Of a DNA stretch of 36,875 bases, positions 15,070 to 22,563 are shown one piece after another. Every line of letters starts with the position of its first letter. Position 1 is the first letter of the stretch. Both the position numbers and the translations under genes were made by a program. This DNA comes from Methanomethylicus sp964513415 (lineage in GTDB: Archaea; Thermoproteota; Methanomethylicia; Methanomethylicales; Methanomethylicaceae). The notes below the pieces were generated by a model. That model was given only the letters and a program-made list of their open reading frames with translations, was not told where the DNA came from and did no database searches. The DNA lies in contig CAZEMX010000011.1 of NCBI GenBank assembly GCA_964513415.1, positions 1 to 36,875 of the forward strand. The letters are read 5' to 3'.

Positions 15070-15097
15070 ATATTATGGAGAGATAATCCATCCATAT
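15070..15097 (-). promoter_or_regulatory. Promoter/operator of the DUF4430 gene, copy 2 of the shared 28-bp element
   Basis: The - strand reads from TTATATGGATGGATTATC to a CTCCATAATAT half. It includes the TATA box (TTATATGG, about 15092-15099) and ends a few bases before the ATG at 15066. The geometry relative to TATA and start matches copy 1 at 13887-13914. Confidence 0.7.
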
Positions 15098-15155
15098 AAG
15101 AATTGTCATTCAGTTAATGATTTTAGCGTCGGCGCCAAAGGAGTTGTGATGCGAC

Positions 15156-15704
15156 ATGGCAGGAGGCAGGCGCACGATAAGAAAGCGTGAATCGGGCGGA
15201 GGGGGCAATTATGGCGCACCGGTCAACGATGACGTTGAGCCGCTACCCCAGATCGAGATGTTGCAATCCAGCTACATCCCTGTCTTCAAGTGCAAGATGT
15301 GCGCCCGGTGCTGCGCCGGAAAGGTCATCGCGCTATTCGATACGGACATCCGGCGCCTCGGCGAATACGCAGAGAGCTGCACCGAGCAGATGGATGAGGG
15401 GGAGATGGGTCTGACGGGGGCGGAGAGGAAGATGAGGATGGTCGACGGTAAGTGCATCTTCCTCAAGGAGGGCAGATGCACACACTACGACCTGAGGCCG
15501 GACACATGCAGGCGCCATCCTTTCATAGTGACTAATAGGCACGTCCTGACCGCGTCGACTTGTCCAGGAATCGACTGGACCGGGAGGCTGCAGCAGGGCA
15601 CGGAACTGCTGCGCCTCTCAAGGAAGATTGCGCCCAAGATTGATGCATATCTGGAGGCGCTGACCAAAGAGGGGACAGAGAGGCGCGGGCGGAGGCGCGG
15701 CTAG
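15156..15704 (+). CDS. YkgJ-family cysteine-cluster protein
   Basis: 182 residues. The family pattern is complete: FKCKMCARCCAG (about 44-55), then GKCIFLKEGRCTHYDLRP and DTCRRHPF. The YkgJ/Fli-B-type domain is thought to bind zinc or an iron-sulfur cluster; its biochemical role is not settled. A basic N-terminus and Arg-rich C-terminus flank it. A good AAGGAG site at 15138-15142 fits an ATG at 15149, which opens only a 13-codon frame, whereas the real frame starts at 15156. The 3' end overlaps mevalonate kinase by 4 bp (convergent). Confidence 0.85.
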   Translation: MAGGRRTIRKRESGGGGNYGAPVNDDVEPLPQIEMLQSSYIPVFKCKMCARCCAGKVIALFDTDIRRLGEYAESCTEQMDEGEMGLTGAERKMRMVDGKCIFLKEGRCTHYDLRPDTCRRHPFIVTNRHVLTASTCPGIDWTGRLQQGTELLRLSRKIAPKIDAYLEALTKEGTERRGRRRG

Positions 15705-16714
15705 CTGCGCTCACCCTTCTCGATGCAGGCGCCCTTGTCGGATATGGAAGACCTGAAGGCGGTGCCCCCTGCCAAGGAGAGGGCAGTCATAACGTCCTGC
15801 TCCCTGCCAGGGCACAGTGCTATCGCACATCCCCCGCCGCCTGCGCCGGTCAGCTTCGAGCCCAGTGCCCCAGCTGAGCGTGCTGAATAGACCATCTCGT
15901 TGATCTTCTTTGTCGAGACACCTAGCGATTCGAGGAGGCCGTGGTTGACGTTCATAAGCATGCCAACCCTCCGGAGGTCCCCGCTCCTCATGGCGGAATC
16001 CGCCTCAGAGACCACCTTCCCGATCGCGAATATGATCGAGTCCACGGACTCCGGTGCAGCATCCCTCAGGTTCCTGACTCTGCGCAGCATCTCTCCCGTG
16101 CCGCACTCCCTCGGGGTATACCCTACGACGAGCGGCAGCCCCTGCTCAACCTTTACAGGGGTCAGCGAGGCCCTACCGATGAGGGGGCGGATGAGCAGTA
16201 TGCCACCGTGGGTCGCTACTGCGGTGTCCATCGGGCTGGCGGATCCCTGGACCTCGAGTTCGACCTTGTGACCCAAGGCAGAGACCTCGTCGCTTTTGAG
16301 CTCGTGCCCCATTGCAGCAGAGTATGCCAGAATGGTGGCAACGCTTACCGCCGCTGAGGTTCCGAGACCGGCGCCCACGGGCATCTCGGATTTTACATGG
16401 ACGTTTATGCCCTTCTTGATGCCGCAATGGCTCGATGTCACCTCGATCGCCTTCCTTATGTAACCAACGGCATCCATGATACGCACGTAATCAGTCTCTA
16501 TGGAAACATCCTTGCCGAGCCCGCCTATCGTGAGCACTATGCCGGGGATGCTGAGGTCCATCGCGTGGATCTTTATCAGGTCATCACTCCTCTGCTCGAC
16601 TGTCACTCTGACGCGCCGGTCTATAGCGCCGGCCATCGCCTGTTGCCCGTAGACCACGGCGTGCTCTCCGAAGAGAGCGACCTTGCCGGGCGCGGAGGCA
16701 GTAACCTTAGCCAT
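15701..16714 (-). CDS. mvk: Mevalonate kinase
   Basis: 337 residues, GHMP-kinase family. It phosphorylates mevalonate with ATP on the way to isoprenoid (archaeal lipid) precursors. N-terminal SAPGKVALFGEHAVVYG, the ATP-binding PVGAGLGTSAAVSVA (about 112-126), SPMDTAVATHGG with the catalytic Asp, and C-terminal KLTGAGGGGCAIAL are all present. The ATG at 16714 has GGTGAT 6 nt upstream; a GTG at 16726 would add four residues. No other mevalonate-pathway gene is adjacent. An 18-bp palindrome lies at the presumed promoter. Confidence 0.96.
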   Translation of the reverse strand: MAKVTASAPGKVALFGEHAVVYGQQAMAGAIDRRVRVTVEQRSDDLIKIHAMDLSIPGIVLTIGGLGKDVSIETDYVRIMDAVGYIRKAIEVTSSHCGIKKGINVHVKSEMPVGAGLGTSAAVSVATILAYSAAMGHELKSDEVSALGHKVELEVQGSASPMDTAVATHGGILLIRPLIGRASLTPVKVEQGLPLVVGYTPRECGTGEMLRRVRNLRDAAPESVDSIIFAIGKVVSEADSAMRSGDLRRVGMLMNVNHGLLESLGVSTKKINEMVYSARSAGALGSKLTGAGGGGCAIALCPGREQDVMTALSLAGGTAFRSSISDKGACIEKGERS

Positions 16715-17026
16715 TGCGATCACCACATTATGCCCTCTTCGACTTCAACGGATGGGCTTCATGGCAATATAGTTGTCCCTCTTTACATAAAAAGACATGT
16801 CTTTTTTGAGGTGGGACGGCAAATACGCTACGGACCAAGGTCATTGAGCAGGCTTTGCATAGGAGGGATCAGTTATCTCAGAAAAGGACGGGCAGAATGC
16901 TCTACAAAAAAGGCAGAAATAGAGGTTCATTGCAATGCATCTAGCATCTACCAGCGGTCTCCGTAGCTATAAATGGGCAAGAGGAGCATACAAAAGGGCT
17001 AATATCATTTTTAAGAGGGCGGTTCG
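16715..17026. other. Intergenic region between divergent genes
   Basis: This 312-bp gap separates mevalonate kinase (-) from the zinc-ribbon gene (+). Besides the palindrome at 16789-16806 it holds a + strand TATA-like TATAAATG at about 16970-16977. I found no convincing ORF, tRNA or C/D-box RNA in the rest (16807-16960). Confidence 0.5.
16789..16806. promoter_or_regulatory. 18-bp perfect palindrome upstream of mevalonate kinase
   Basis: AAAAAGACATGTCTTTTT is its own reverse complement. On the - strand it runs into TTTTTATGTAAAG, a possible TATA element, so it overlaps the upstream edge of the likely mevalonate-kinase promoter. This is a good position for a dimeric regulator. Confidence 0.55.
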
Positions 17027-17812
17027 TTGAGCGGTTCACCAGAATCGGGTAACGCCAGGAGAGAGACGCAGCGGGAGTGGGAATCGAGGAGGGCGAAGTT
17101 CCTGTCGGGGAAGAGGTGCGAGTGGTGCGGCGCCGTAGGTGGGCGGGTAGTCACGGCGAGGACCCCGCTCCCGCCATACCTATCCCAGCTGAGGGAGGCA
17201 GCCGCCAAGATGCTCAGGGAACGGATCGATGCCGGGGAGTACTCCGAGCTGATGCAGGAGCTTGAGCAGTGCCCCCAGTGTGGAAGCACGTCGCTTGCGC
17301 GGCGGAAGCAGAAGAGACCCGCCCTGAAGTGCAGGAACTGCAGGGCCGAGTTCGACTCCCCCGAGAGGAGGACTGTCAAGACAGGCAGGGTCTCGCCGGA
17401 GCAGTGGAAGTCGTTCTGGGCCAAATATGCCCGCCCGATCAAGGAGAAGGTGATCGCAGAGAGGAACGAGGCGGAGGAGAGGAAGAGAAGCCTCGTCGAC
17501 TGCATCGTGCTCTGCAAGCGGTGCCACTTTGCCCGCCAGAAGGGCATGACGATCTGCCCGTCATGCGGAAAGGGCTACAGGAGGCAGGGCAACGAACTCT
17601 GCTGGGAGTGCTTCAAGAAGACGGATAGGGGGAGGGAGGTTGCAATGATGTACGAGCTCGTTGCCTATGAGCACCCGTGGTGCAGAAGGAAGTTTGGGGT
17701 CGGCCGCCGGTTCATCGAACTGCTTAGCGAGCCCGAGGTCTGCTGCAGGGAGCTCTGCGCCGACATTGCCTCATGCGAGATTGCTGAAGAGAACGGCGTA
17801 CGCGAGGCGTAA
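17027..17812 (+). CDS. Cysteine-rich zinc-ribbon protein with an HNH-like segment
   Basis: 261 residues. CxxC pairs occur at 31/34, 82/85, 102/105, 163/166, 177/180 and 192/195, with further single Cys and His residues near the C-terminus. CPQCGSTS...LKCRNC (82-105) is a classical zinc ribbon. VLCKRCHFARQKGM (161-174) looks like the middle of an HNH nuclease motif, and CEWCG near the N-terminus could be its first zinc knuckle, displaced by the inserted ribbon. The first His/Asn pair of a complete HNH site is not clear, so activity is doubtful. The start is a TTG after a GAGGGCGG stretch. It is a single gene with its own TATA-like element. I do not know its function; nucleic-acid binding is the safest reading. 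Confidence 0.7.
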   Translation: MSGSPESGNARRETQREWESRRAKFLSGKRCEWCGAVGGRVVTARTPLPPYLSQLREAAAKMLRERIDAGEYSELMQELEQCPQCGSTSLARRKQKRPALKCRNCRAEFDSPERRTVKTGRVSPEQWKSFWAKYARPIKEKVIAERNEAEERKRSLVDCIVLCKRCHFARQKGMTICPSCGKGYRRQGNELCWECFKKTDRGREVAMMYELVAYEHPWCRRKFGVGRRFIELLSEPEVCCRELCADIASCEIAEENGVREA

Positions 17813-17817
17813 TGAGC

Positions 17818-17859
17818 GCCCGGTCGATGCAGCCGGCAAAAAAAAGGTGGCGACCGGGC
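17818..17859. terminator. Hairpin with A8/T8 loop between convergent genes
   Basis: GCCCGGTCG (17818-17826) pairs perfectly with CGACCGGGC (17851-17859) around a 24-nt loop that contains eight A (T on the - strand, 17838-17845). It follows the zinc-ribbon stop by 5 bp and the - strand gene's stop by 15 bp. It probably ends both transcripts; for the - strand the T8 run is the obvious terminator. Confidence 0.5.
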
Positions 17860-17874
17860 CTTGTTGTGCGCTGA

Positions 17875-18327
17875 TCAGGCGATGTAGCTAGGGTTTGGAC
17901 CCGGCTTGGGCTTCTGCTCCTGCGACTGTATGATGGGCAGGGGTATCGGCGGAGGCACGTTCAACGACCTGGCCAGCAGTATGCACTCTACAAACGCGGC
18001 GTTGGATATTGCCTGAAGCATGCCCGGCGGGAGGGTCTTCTTCTCGTCGAATGCGCTCTTCAGGTCACCTATCTCCTTCTGCCCCCCCACTGCCTTTATC
18101 GAGCCCTTGAGCGTCAGGTTCGCCACTGCAGGGTTATAGTTCACCGCAAAGACGAAGCCGAAGTCGATGCCGCCCTCGAATGGGACGGCACGGGTTATGC
18201 TGATGTTCGTTGTGACCTGCAGGTTCACCATCCCTTTCTCAAGGTCCATCAGCTTTTCGCCGTTGATCTGGGAGAGGCTGACGTTAACGTTCACATTCGG
18301 AGGCAACATTGGAGGCATGATCATCAT
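17875..18327 (-). CDS. Small SecB-like protein (tentative)
   Basis: 150 residues with no membrane segment. Alternating beta-type sequence (NVNVSLSQINGEKLM, then NLQVTTNISITRA, then FGFVFAVNYNPAVANLTLKGSI) is followed by two helices and a Pro-rich end (ARSLNVPPPIPLPII). From memory this order, with YxPxxAxLxLxG and a closing PPPIPLP, resembles the SecB-like family found in many archaea and bacteria, which bind unfolded chains. The last 15 residues are a flexible Gln/Lys/Pro tail. No clear ribosome site precedes the tandem ATGs, so the exact start (18327, 18324 or 18318) is open. Confidence 0.6.
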   Translation of the reverse strand: MMIMPPMLPPNVNVNVSLSQINGEKLMDLEKGMVNLQVTTNISITRAVPFEGGIDFGFVFAVNYNPAVANLTLKGSIKAVGGQKEIGDLKSAFDEKKTLPPGMLQAISNAAFVECILLARSLNVPPPIPLPIIQSQEQKPKPGPNPSYIA

Positions 18328-18360
18328 CTCGATTGTATCACTTACTAATCGTGGCTAAGA

Positions 18361-18365
18361 AAAAG
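18361..18365 (-). terminator. T-run after gcvT
   Basis: On the - strand ACCGCAACCTTTTTC lies about 30 bp past the gcvT stop, a short U-rich terminator candidate. Confidence 0.3.
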
Positions 18366-18394
18366 GTTGCGGTCGTTCGCCCGACAGGTATGGC

Positions 18395-19486
18395 TCACCG
18401 CCTTATGCGCTTCCAGCCATAGACGGACGGGTCGTAGAACGGCATGGCGACGACGGTTCCGCCGACCATCCTTCCCCTGATTTCCACCTGCACCCGCTCG
18501 CCTGCGCCGGGGGGCGGGGAAGCGTATCCCATTGCCACTGACGATCCAACCGTCGGCGAGAAGGTGCCGCTTGTGACGCGCCCGATATCATTTCCTTTGT
18601 GGATGATTCGCTGCCCTTCTCGGGGTATGATGCGGCCATCCATGCGCATGCCCACCAGGCGCTCACCGGCGCCTTGCCGAACCATCGCCGCCAGTGCGCC
18701 CCGCCCTATGAAGCTCGGCTTCGACATGCTGACGGCGAAGCACAGCCCAGCCTCTATCGGAGTCCTGGACTCGTCCAGCTCCTTCCCGTATAGGCAGAGG
18801 CCGGCCTCTATGCGGAGGACGTCCCTGGCACCAAGACCCGCTGGAGCGGCTCCGCCCTCATTGACGCCGTGCCAGAGCGCCGCGGCGCGGTCGAGGTCAT
18901 GAGAGATCAACTCGAACCCGTCCTCCCCAGTATACCCAGTCCTGGAGACGAGGCAGTCTGCCCCGGCTATCCTGCATCGGGCGGCCCTGTACCGCCGCAG
19001 GCTGTGCAGGTCGCCCTCGGAGATCGCCCCCAGCACCTCGGCTGAGAGGGGGCCCTGCACGGCCAGCATGAATGTGGAGTCGGAGACATCTAGCGCCTCG
19101 ACGCTCAGACCCTCGGCATGCCTGCTGAGCCAGTCAAGGTTTTTTGAACGGTTCGAGGCGTTCCAGACGATCATGTACCTGCCGGGCTCCAGATAGTAGA
19201 TGATGAGGTCGTCGATGACGCCGCCCTGCTCGTTGAGCATTAGGCTGTACTTGGCCTGCATTGGCTCCAGCGCTGCCACGTCCACGGTCATAATCCGGTT
19301 CAGTAATAGGACGGCGTCGCCGCCAGACACGACAACCCGCCCCATGTGGCTCACGTCGAACGCGGCGCAGCCGCGCCGGGCCGCCAAGGCCTCGGGTATT
19401 ATGCCCTCGAATGCCATGGGCATATCGAATCCTGCAAACTCGACGATCTGGCTGCGCCCGGCGTATAGGTCATAGAAAGGGGTCAT
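18395..19486 (-). CDS. gcvT: Aminomethyltransferase (glycine cleavage T protein)
   Basis: 363 residues from ATG 19486 (MTPFYDLY; a GTG at 19504 would add six). The T protein transfers the aminomethyl carbon of glycine to a tetrahydropterin. FAGFDMPMAFEGI, FDVSHMGRVVVSG, KYSLMLNEQGGVIDDLI, SRTGYTGEDGFEL and RIEAGLCLYGKELD are all in family order, and the length is normal. The other glycine-cleavage genes (P, H, L) are not in the window. A GcvT-like folate or methanopterin enzyme with another substrate cannot be excluded, but conservation along the whole chain favours GcvT. Confidence 0.92.
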   Translation of the reverse strand: MTPFYDLYAGRSQIVEFAGFDMPMAFEGIIPEALAARRGCAAFDVSHMGRVVVSGGDAVLLLNRIMTVDVAALEPMQAKYSLMLNEQGGVIDDLIIYYLEPGRYMIVWNASNRSKNLDWLSRHAEGLSVEALDVSDSTFMLAVQGPLSAEVLGAISEGDLHSLRRYRAARCRIAGADCLVSRTGYTGEDGFELISHDLDRAAALWHGVNEGGAAPAGLGARDVLRIEAGLCLYGKELDESRTPIEAGLCFAVSMSKPSFIGRGALAAMVRQGAGERLVGMRMDGRIIPREGQRIIHKGNDIGRVTSGTFSPTVGSSVAMGYASPPPGAGERVQVEIRGRMVGGTVVAMPFYDPSVYGWKRIRR

Positions 19487-19538
19487 CTTGGCCAAATTGC
19501 CCACCGTTCATGCTGGGTTACAATATCCGGCTGGAGGG

Positions 19539-19546
19539 TATAAAAA
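19539..19546. promoter_or_regulatory. TATA element between gcvT and a membrane-protein gene
   Basis: TATAAAAA on the + strand (TTTTTATA on the -) lies about 35 bp before the + strand ATG at 19580 and about 55 bp before the gcvT ATG. It could serve either or both divergent genes. Confidence 0.45.
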
Positions 19547-19579
19547 CGCTTTAAGACCCGCCCGACCAGATAAGGTGCA

Positions 19580-20617
19580 ATGCGGCGGTCCGACCGTTTG
19601 GGTGGGGTCCAGGGTTTGGTCAAAATCATGGGTGGCAAGGCTGTTCCGCTGGTGCTCCTCTTCTTCTTGTCACCAGCCATCGGAGAGCTCCTCTCGGGCG
19701 CGTCGCCGCCGTCAGAGTTCTTCAGCCCGTTCAACCTCGCGCTCCTGTCGTGCCTCTACGGCAGCGGGGCGATAGTCGCCAGGGAGCTGAAGGTAAGGTG
19801 GAGGAAGGACTTCAGGGCGGTCCTTGTGCTGGGCGGGGCCTATGGGATACTGGAGGAGGGGCTGATGGTGAAGAGCTTCTTCGACCCCGCCTGGATGGAC
19901 CTCGGTGCGCTGGGCCAATTCGGCAGGTTCCTTGAGGTGAACTGGGTGTGGGCGGTGCTCCTCACGGTCTACCACGCCGTATTCAGTATAGCAATCCCGA
20001 TAGCGCTGGTTGAGATAGCGTTCCCTAGGCAGAGGGGCGAGAGGTGGACCACGGACAGGCAGCTACACATCTTCATGATGGCCATAGCGGCGGTAACGGC
20101 ATTCGGTTTCTTCTTCCTTACGCCTTACAGGCCGCCGCCCCTCCAATACTGCGCCGCTGCGGCATGCGTGCTAGCGGCGGGTTTGGCGGCGCACAGGATG
20201 GGGCGGCTCCGATGGCGACCCGGAGGCGGGGCGGCGGCCGTCAGGAGGATGCTCCTCGCGGGGCTGGCATTCGCAACACTCTTCTTCATCTTCGACTTCC
20301 TAGGCCCATACATATTCCTCAACCCGGCGCTGAACATAGCGGCGGTCGCCTTGCTGGCGTTTGGCATGTGGAGGCTTTTGGAGAGGTATGACTGGGACTG
20401 GGATGGAAACGCCAAGCCGAAGCTTGCGCTGGTCTCGGGCGCCCTGCTCTTCCTCATCGTGCTCGCGCCCCTACAGCAGCTGGATGCCTCAAGGGCGGAC
20501 GACACGTCAGGGATGGCGCTCGTCGGCATCGCTGCGGCAGCACTCCTGATGCTGTTGTACTACAGGACATCCAAGCAGGCCCAGGATCAGGGCGCACCCT
20601 CGCCCCAGGGCGAGTAG
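19580..20617 (+). CDS. Polytopic membrane protein of unknown function
   Basis: 345 residues with about ten hydrophobic helices (for example about 20-38, 52-70, 80-98, 118-145, 162-180, 222-245). Helix three carries a conserved-looking acidic pair in YGILEEGLMVKSFFDP, faintly like the Glu-Glu of CPBP-type membrane proteases, but the rest of that signature is absent. NWVWAVLLTVYHAVFSI holds a membrane His. I do not recognise the family. An ATG at 19628 (just before the first helix) is a possible alternative start. The 3' end overlaps the convergent MoeA-type gene by 31 bp. Confidence 0.75.
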   Translation: MRRSDRLGGVQGLVKIMGGKAVPLVLLFFLSPAIGELLSGASPPSEFFSPFNLALLSCLYGSGAIVARELKVRWRKDFRAVLVLGGAYGILEEGLMVKSFFDPAWMDLGALGQFGRFLEVNWVWAVLLTVYHAVFSIAIPIALVEIAFPRQRGERWTTDRQLHIFMMAIAAVTAFGFFFLTPYRPPPLQYCAAAACVLAAGLAAHRMGRLRWRPGGGAAAVRRMLLAGLAFATLFFIFDFLGPYIFLNPALNIAAVALLAFGMWRLLERYDWDWDGNAKPKLALVSGALLFLIVLAPLQQLDASRADDTSGMALVGIAAAALLMLLYYRTSKQAQDQGAPSPQGE

Positions 20618-22560
20618 CCCGGGAGGGCGGTGAGGGCCTTCCTGAACGCATCGGACCTCAGGCAAGCCTTGAATGCTACAACGGCGGGCTTGTCTGCGGA
20701 TGAGGGGTTGATTATAAAGTCATACTCCTCATCGGACATTGGGATGAAGTCCAGCCCGTACGATGCGGCGACGCTCTTGACGCCCACGCCGGCGTCCGCA
20801 CGCCCCTGGCTTATGGCAGCGCCGACGGCAGAGTGGGTCTTCGCCTCCCAACGGTATCCCCTCACGCATTTGGCTATGTAGGCGAAGTCGATGCCTTTGG
20901 CAACGGCCGCCTTAGAGAGCTCCATGTCAATCAGCATGCGGGTGCCAGAGCCCCTGTTGCGGTTGACGAATATGATATCCTTCCCGATTATGTCGCCCAG
21001 GCACCGGATGCCGAGGGGGTTGCCGCGAGGGACCATGATGCCCTGCAGGCGGCGGTATCCCTTCAGGATGCAGCCGCTGCTGAGGCCGTATTGTGCCAAG
21101 TACGGCGCGTTGTAGGACATTGTTTTTGGGTCGAGCAGGTGGGCGCCAGCGATGTCCGCCTCCCCCCTAGAGACCGCGGCGAAGCCGCCCAGCGAGCCTA
21201 TGTTGGCGGTCTTTGCCCGCGTCCCGTCCTGCCTGTGCAGCATCTGGAGCAGGATGTCGAGCCCGGGGCAGTGGCTGCCCATGATCACCAGGTCTGGGCG
21301 CTGCTCGCCGGGGAAGAGGCGCACGACGACCTCCTCGCCGGCGTCCACATACTCGTCGCCCTCGGATATGACGACATAGCCGTCCGCCTTGGATAGCGCG
21401 CTTGTTGCCCCAGAGCTGGCGATTATTGGATAGACCACAGGAGACCCACGGGAGTTTATGACGTGCACGGGCAGCAGCCATCGGCGCCCCTTGGCGCCGT
21501 TGACGCGCTGCGCGAGACGCCCCCTCTGCAGATGCGCAGGCGGGGCAGAATTCCCCGCGACCAGCTCAATAAACGGCTTAACTAGCTGGTCAAAGATCAT
21601 GAGTGCCGAGACAGGGTAGCCAGGAAGGCCGATGACAGCCTTCCCGTTGTGGGAGGCGATTATCGTAGGCTTCCCCGGCTTGACCCTGAGTCCGTGCACC
21701 AGGATCCCGGGGGTGCAGACGTCCTCCAGGACGCGGTATACCAGGTCGCCTGTCCCAGCCGACGTGCCCCCTGAGATAAGGACAAGATCGGACTCCTTGA
21801 TGGCATCCTCGATTGCCGACCTGATGCAGGCGTACTCGTCGTCCGCATGGCCGTAGTAGATGCCCACGCCACCTGCCTCCTCGACCGCGGCGATCAGGGA
21901 CGTCGAGTTGACATCGTATATCTTGCCGAACGAGAGGCGGGCACCAGGCGGGACCAGCTCGTCCCCCGTAGAGATTATCCCTACTCTTGGCCTCCTGAAG
22001 ACCTGCACGCTGGCCAGCCCTATCGCAGACAGCATGGCGACCTCCCGGGGGCCTATGGTTGTGCCCTGGCGCAGCACCATCTCGCCGATCTGCACGTCTG
22101 AGCCGGAGGAGGCGACGTTCTCGCTGGGCGCGACGCCTCTGAAGAATGTGACGGTGTTGCCCCTCCTCGAGGTGTACTCGACCATGACGACGGAGTCTGC
22201 CCCCCGGGGGAGCGGGGCCCCGGTCGCGATCTCGGCGCAGGTGCCCCGCCTGACCTCAGCTGGCGAACCGTCGCCGGCGCTTATCGAGCAGATGACCTCT
22301 AGAGAGACGGGGCGCTGGTCTGATGCGCCCTCGATATCCTCGGATGATACGGCGTAGCCATCCATCTCTGCCCGGTCGAATGGAGGCAGGTCGACGCCTG
22401 AGAAGGCATCGATTGCCATGGTCCTCCCCCTCGCGTTGGAGAGGGCTATCGATTCGGACTTTGCCCCATGCTCGGTGTTTGCAAGCAGTATCGAATAAGA
22501 CTCCTCGATCGAGGCCAGTTTGTGGAATATCCTCCTTGCGCTATCGCTATTGCAACGCAT
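20587..22560 (-). CDS. moeA: MoeA fused to a periplasmic-binding-protein-like domain
   Basis: 657 residues. Residues 1 to about 415 are a complete MoeA (DLPPFDRAEMDGYAV, ATGAPLPRGADSVVMVE, ISTGDELVPPG, ISGGTSAGTGD, VKPGKPTIIA, GLPGYPVSALM). MoeA inserts molybdate or tungstate into adenylylated molybdopterin. From about 420 (DLVIMGSHCPGLDILLQML) to the end is a PBP-II domain like those of LysR regulators and ModA, with NRNRGSGTRMLID and a KTHSAVGAAISQGRADAGVG stretch. This fusion is a known archaeal architecture, proposed to sense molybdate, tungstate or a pterin. The start lies 3 bp after the stop of the upstream moeA, so the two are co-translated. Confidence 0.93.
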   Translation of the reverse strand: MRCNSDSARRIFHKLASIEESYSILLANTEHGAKSESIALSNARGRTMAIDAFSGVDLPPFDRAEMDGYAVSSEDIEGASDQRPVSLEVICSISAGDGSPAEVRRGTCAEIATGAPLPRGADSVVMVEYTSRRGNTVTFFRGVAPSENVASSGSDVQIGEMVLRQGTTIGPREVAMLSAIGLASVQVFRRPRVGIISTGDELVPPGARLSFGKIYDVNSTSLIAAVEEAGGVGIYYGHADDEYACIRSAIEDAIKESDLVLISGGTSAGTGDLVYRVLEDVCTPGILVHGLRVKPGKPTIIASHNGKAVIGLPGYPVSALMIFDQLVKPFIELVAGNSAPPAHLQRGRLAQRVNGAKGRRWLLPVHVINSRGSPVVYPIIASSGATSALSKADGYVVISEGDEYVDAGEEVVVRLFPGEQRPDLVIMGSHCPGLDILLQMLHRQDGTRAKTANIGSLGGFAAVSRGEADIAGAHLLDPKTMSYNAPYLAQYGLSSGCILKGYRRLQGIMVPRGNPLGIRCLGDIIGKDIIFVNRNRGSGTRMLIDMELSKAAVAKGIDFAYIAKCVRGYRWEAKTHSAVGAAISQGRADAGVGVKSVAASYGLDFIPMSDEEYDFIINPSSADKPAVVAFKACLRSDAFRKALTALPGYSPWGEGAP

Positions 22561-22563
22561 TGC

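Noticed and set aside
15149..15190. 13-codon frame (MRHGRRQAHDKKA) with a good ribosome site before the YkgJ-type gene
   Set aside because: Too short and Arg/Lys/His-biased to call; it could be a leader peptide but nothing supports it.
14535..18370. Recurring AAAAAGG motif at 14535, 17838 and 18361 as a regulatory repeat
   Set aside because: Each lies just past the end of a - strand gene, so all three are better read as CCTTTTT-type U-rich terminators.
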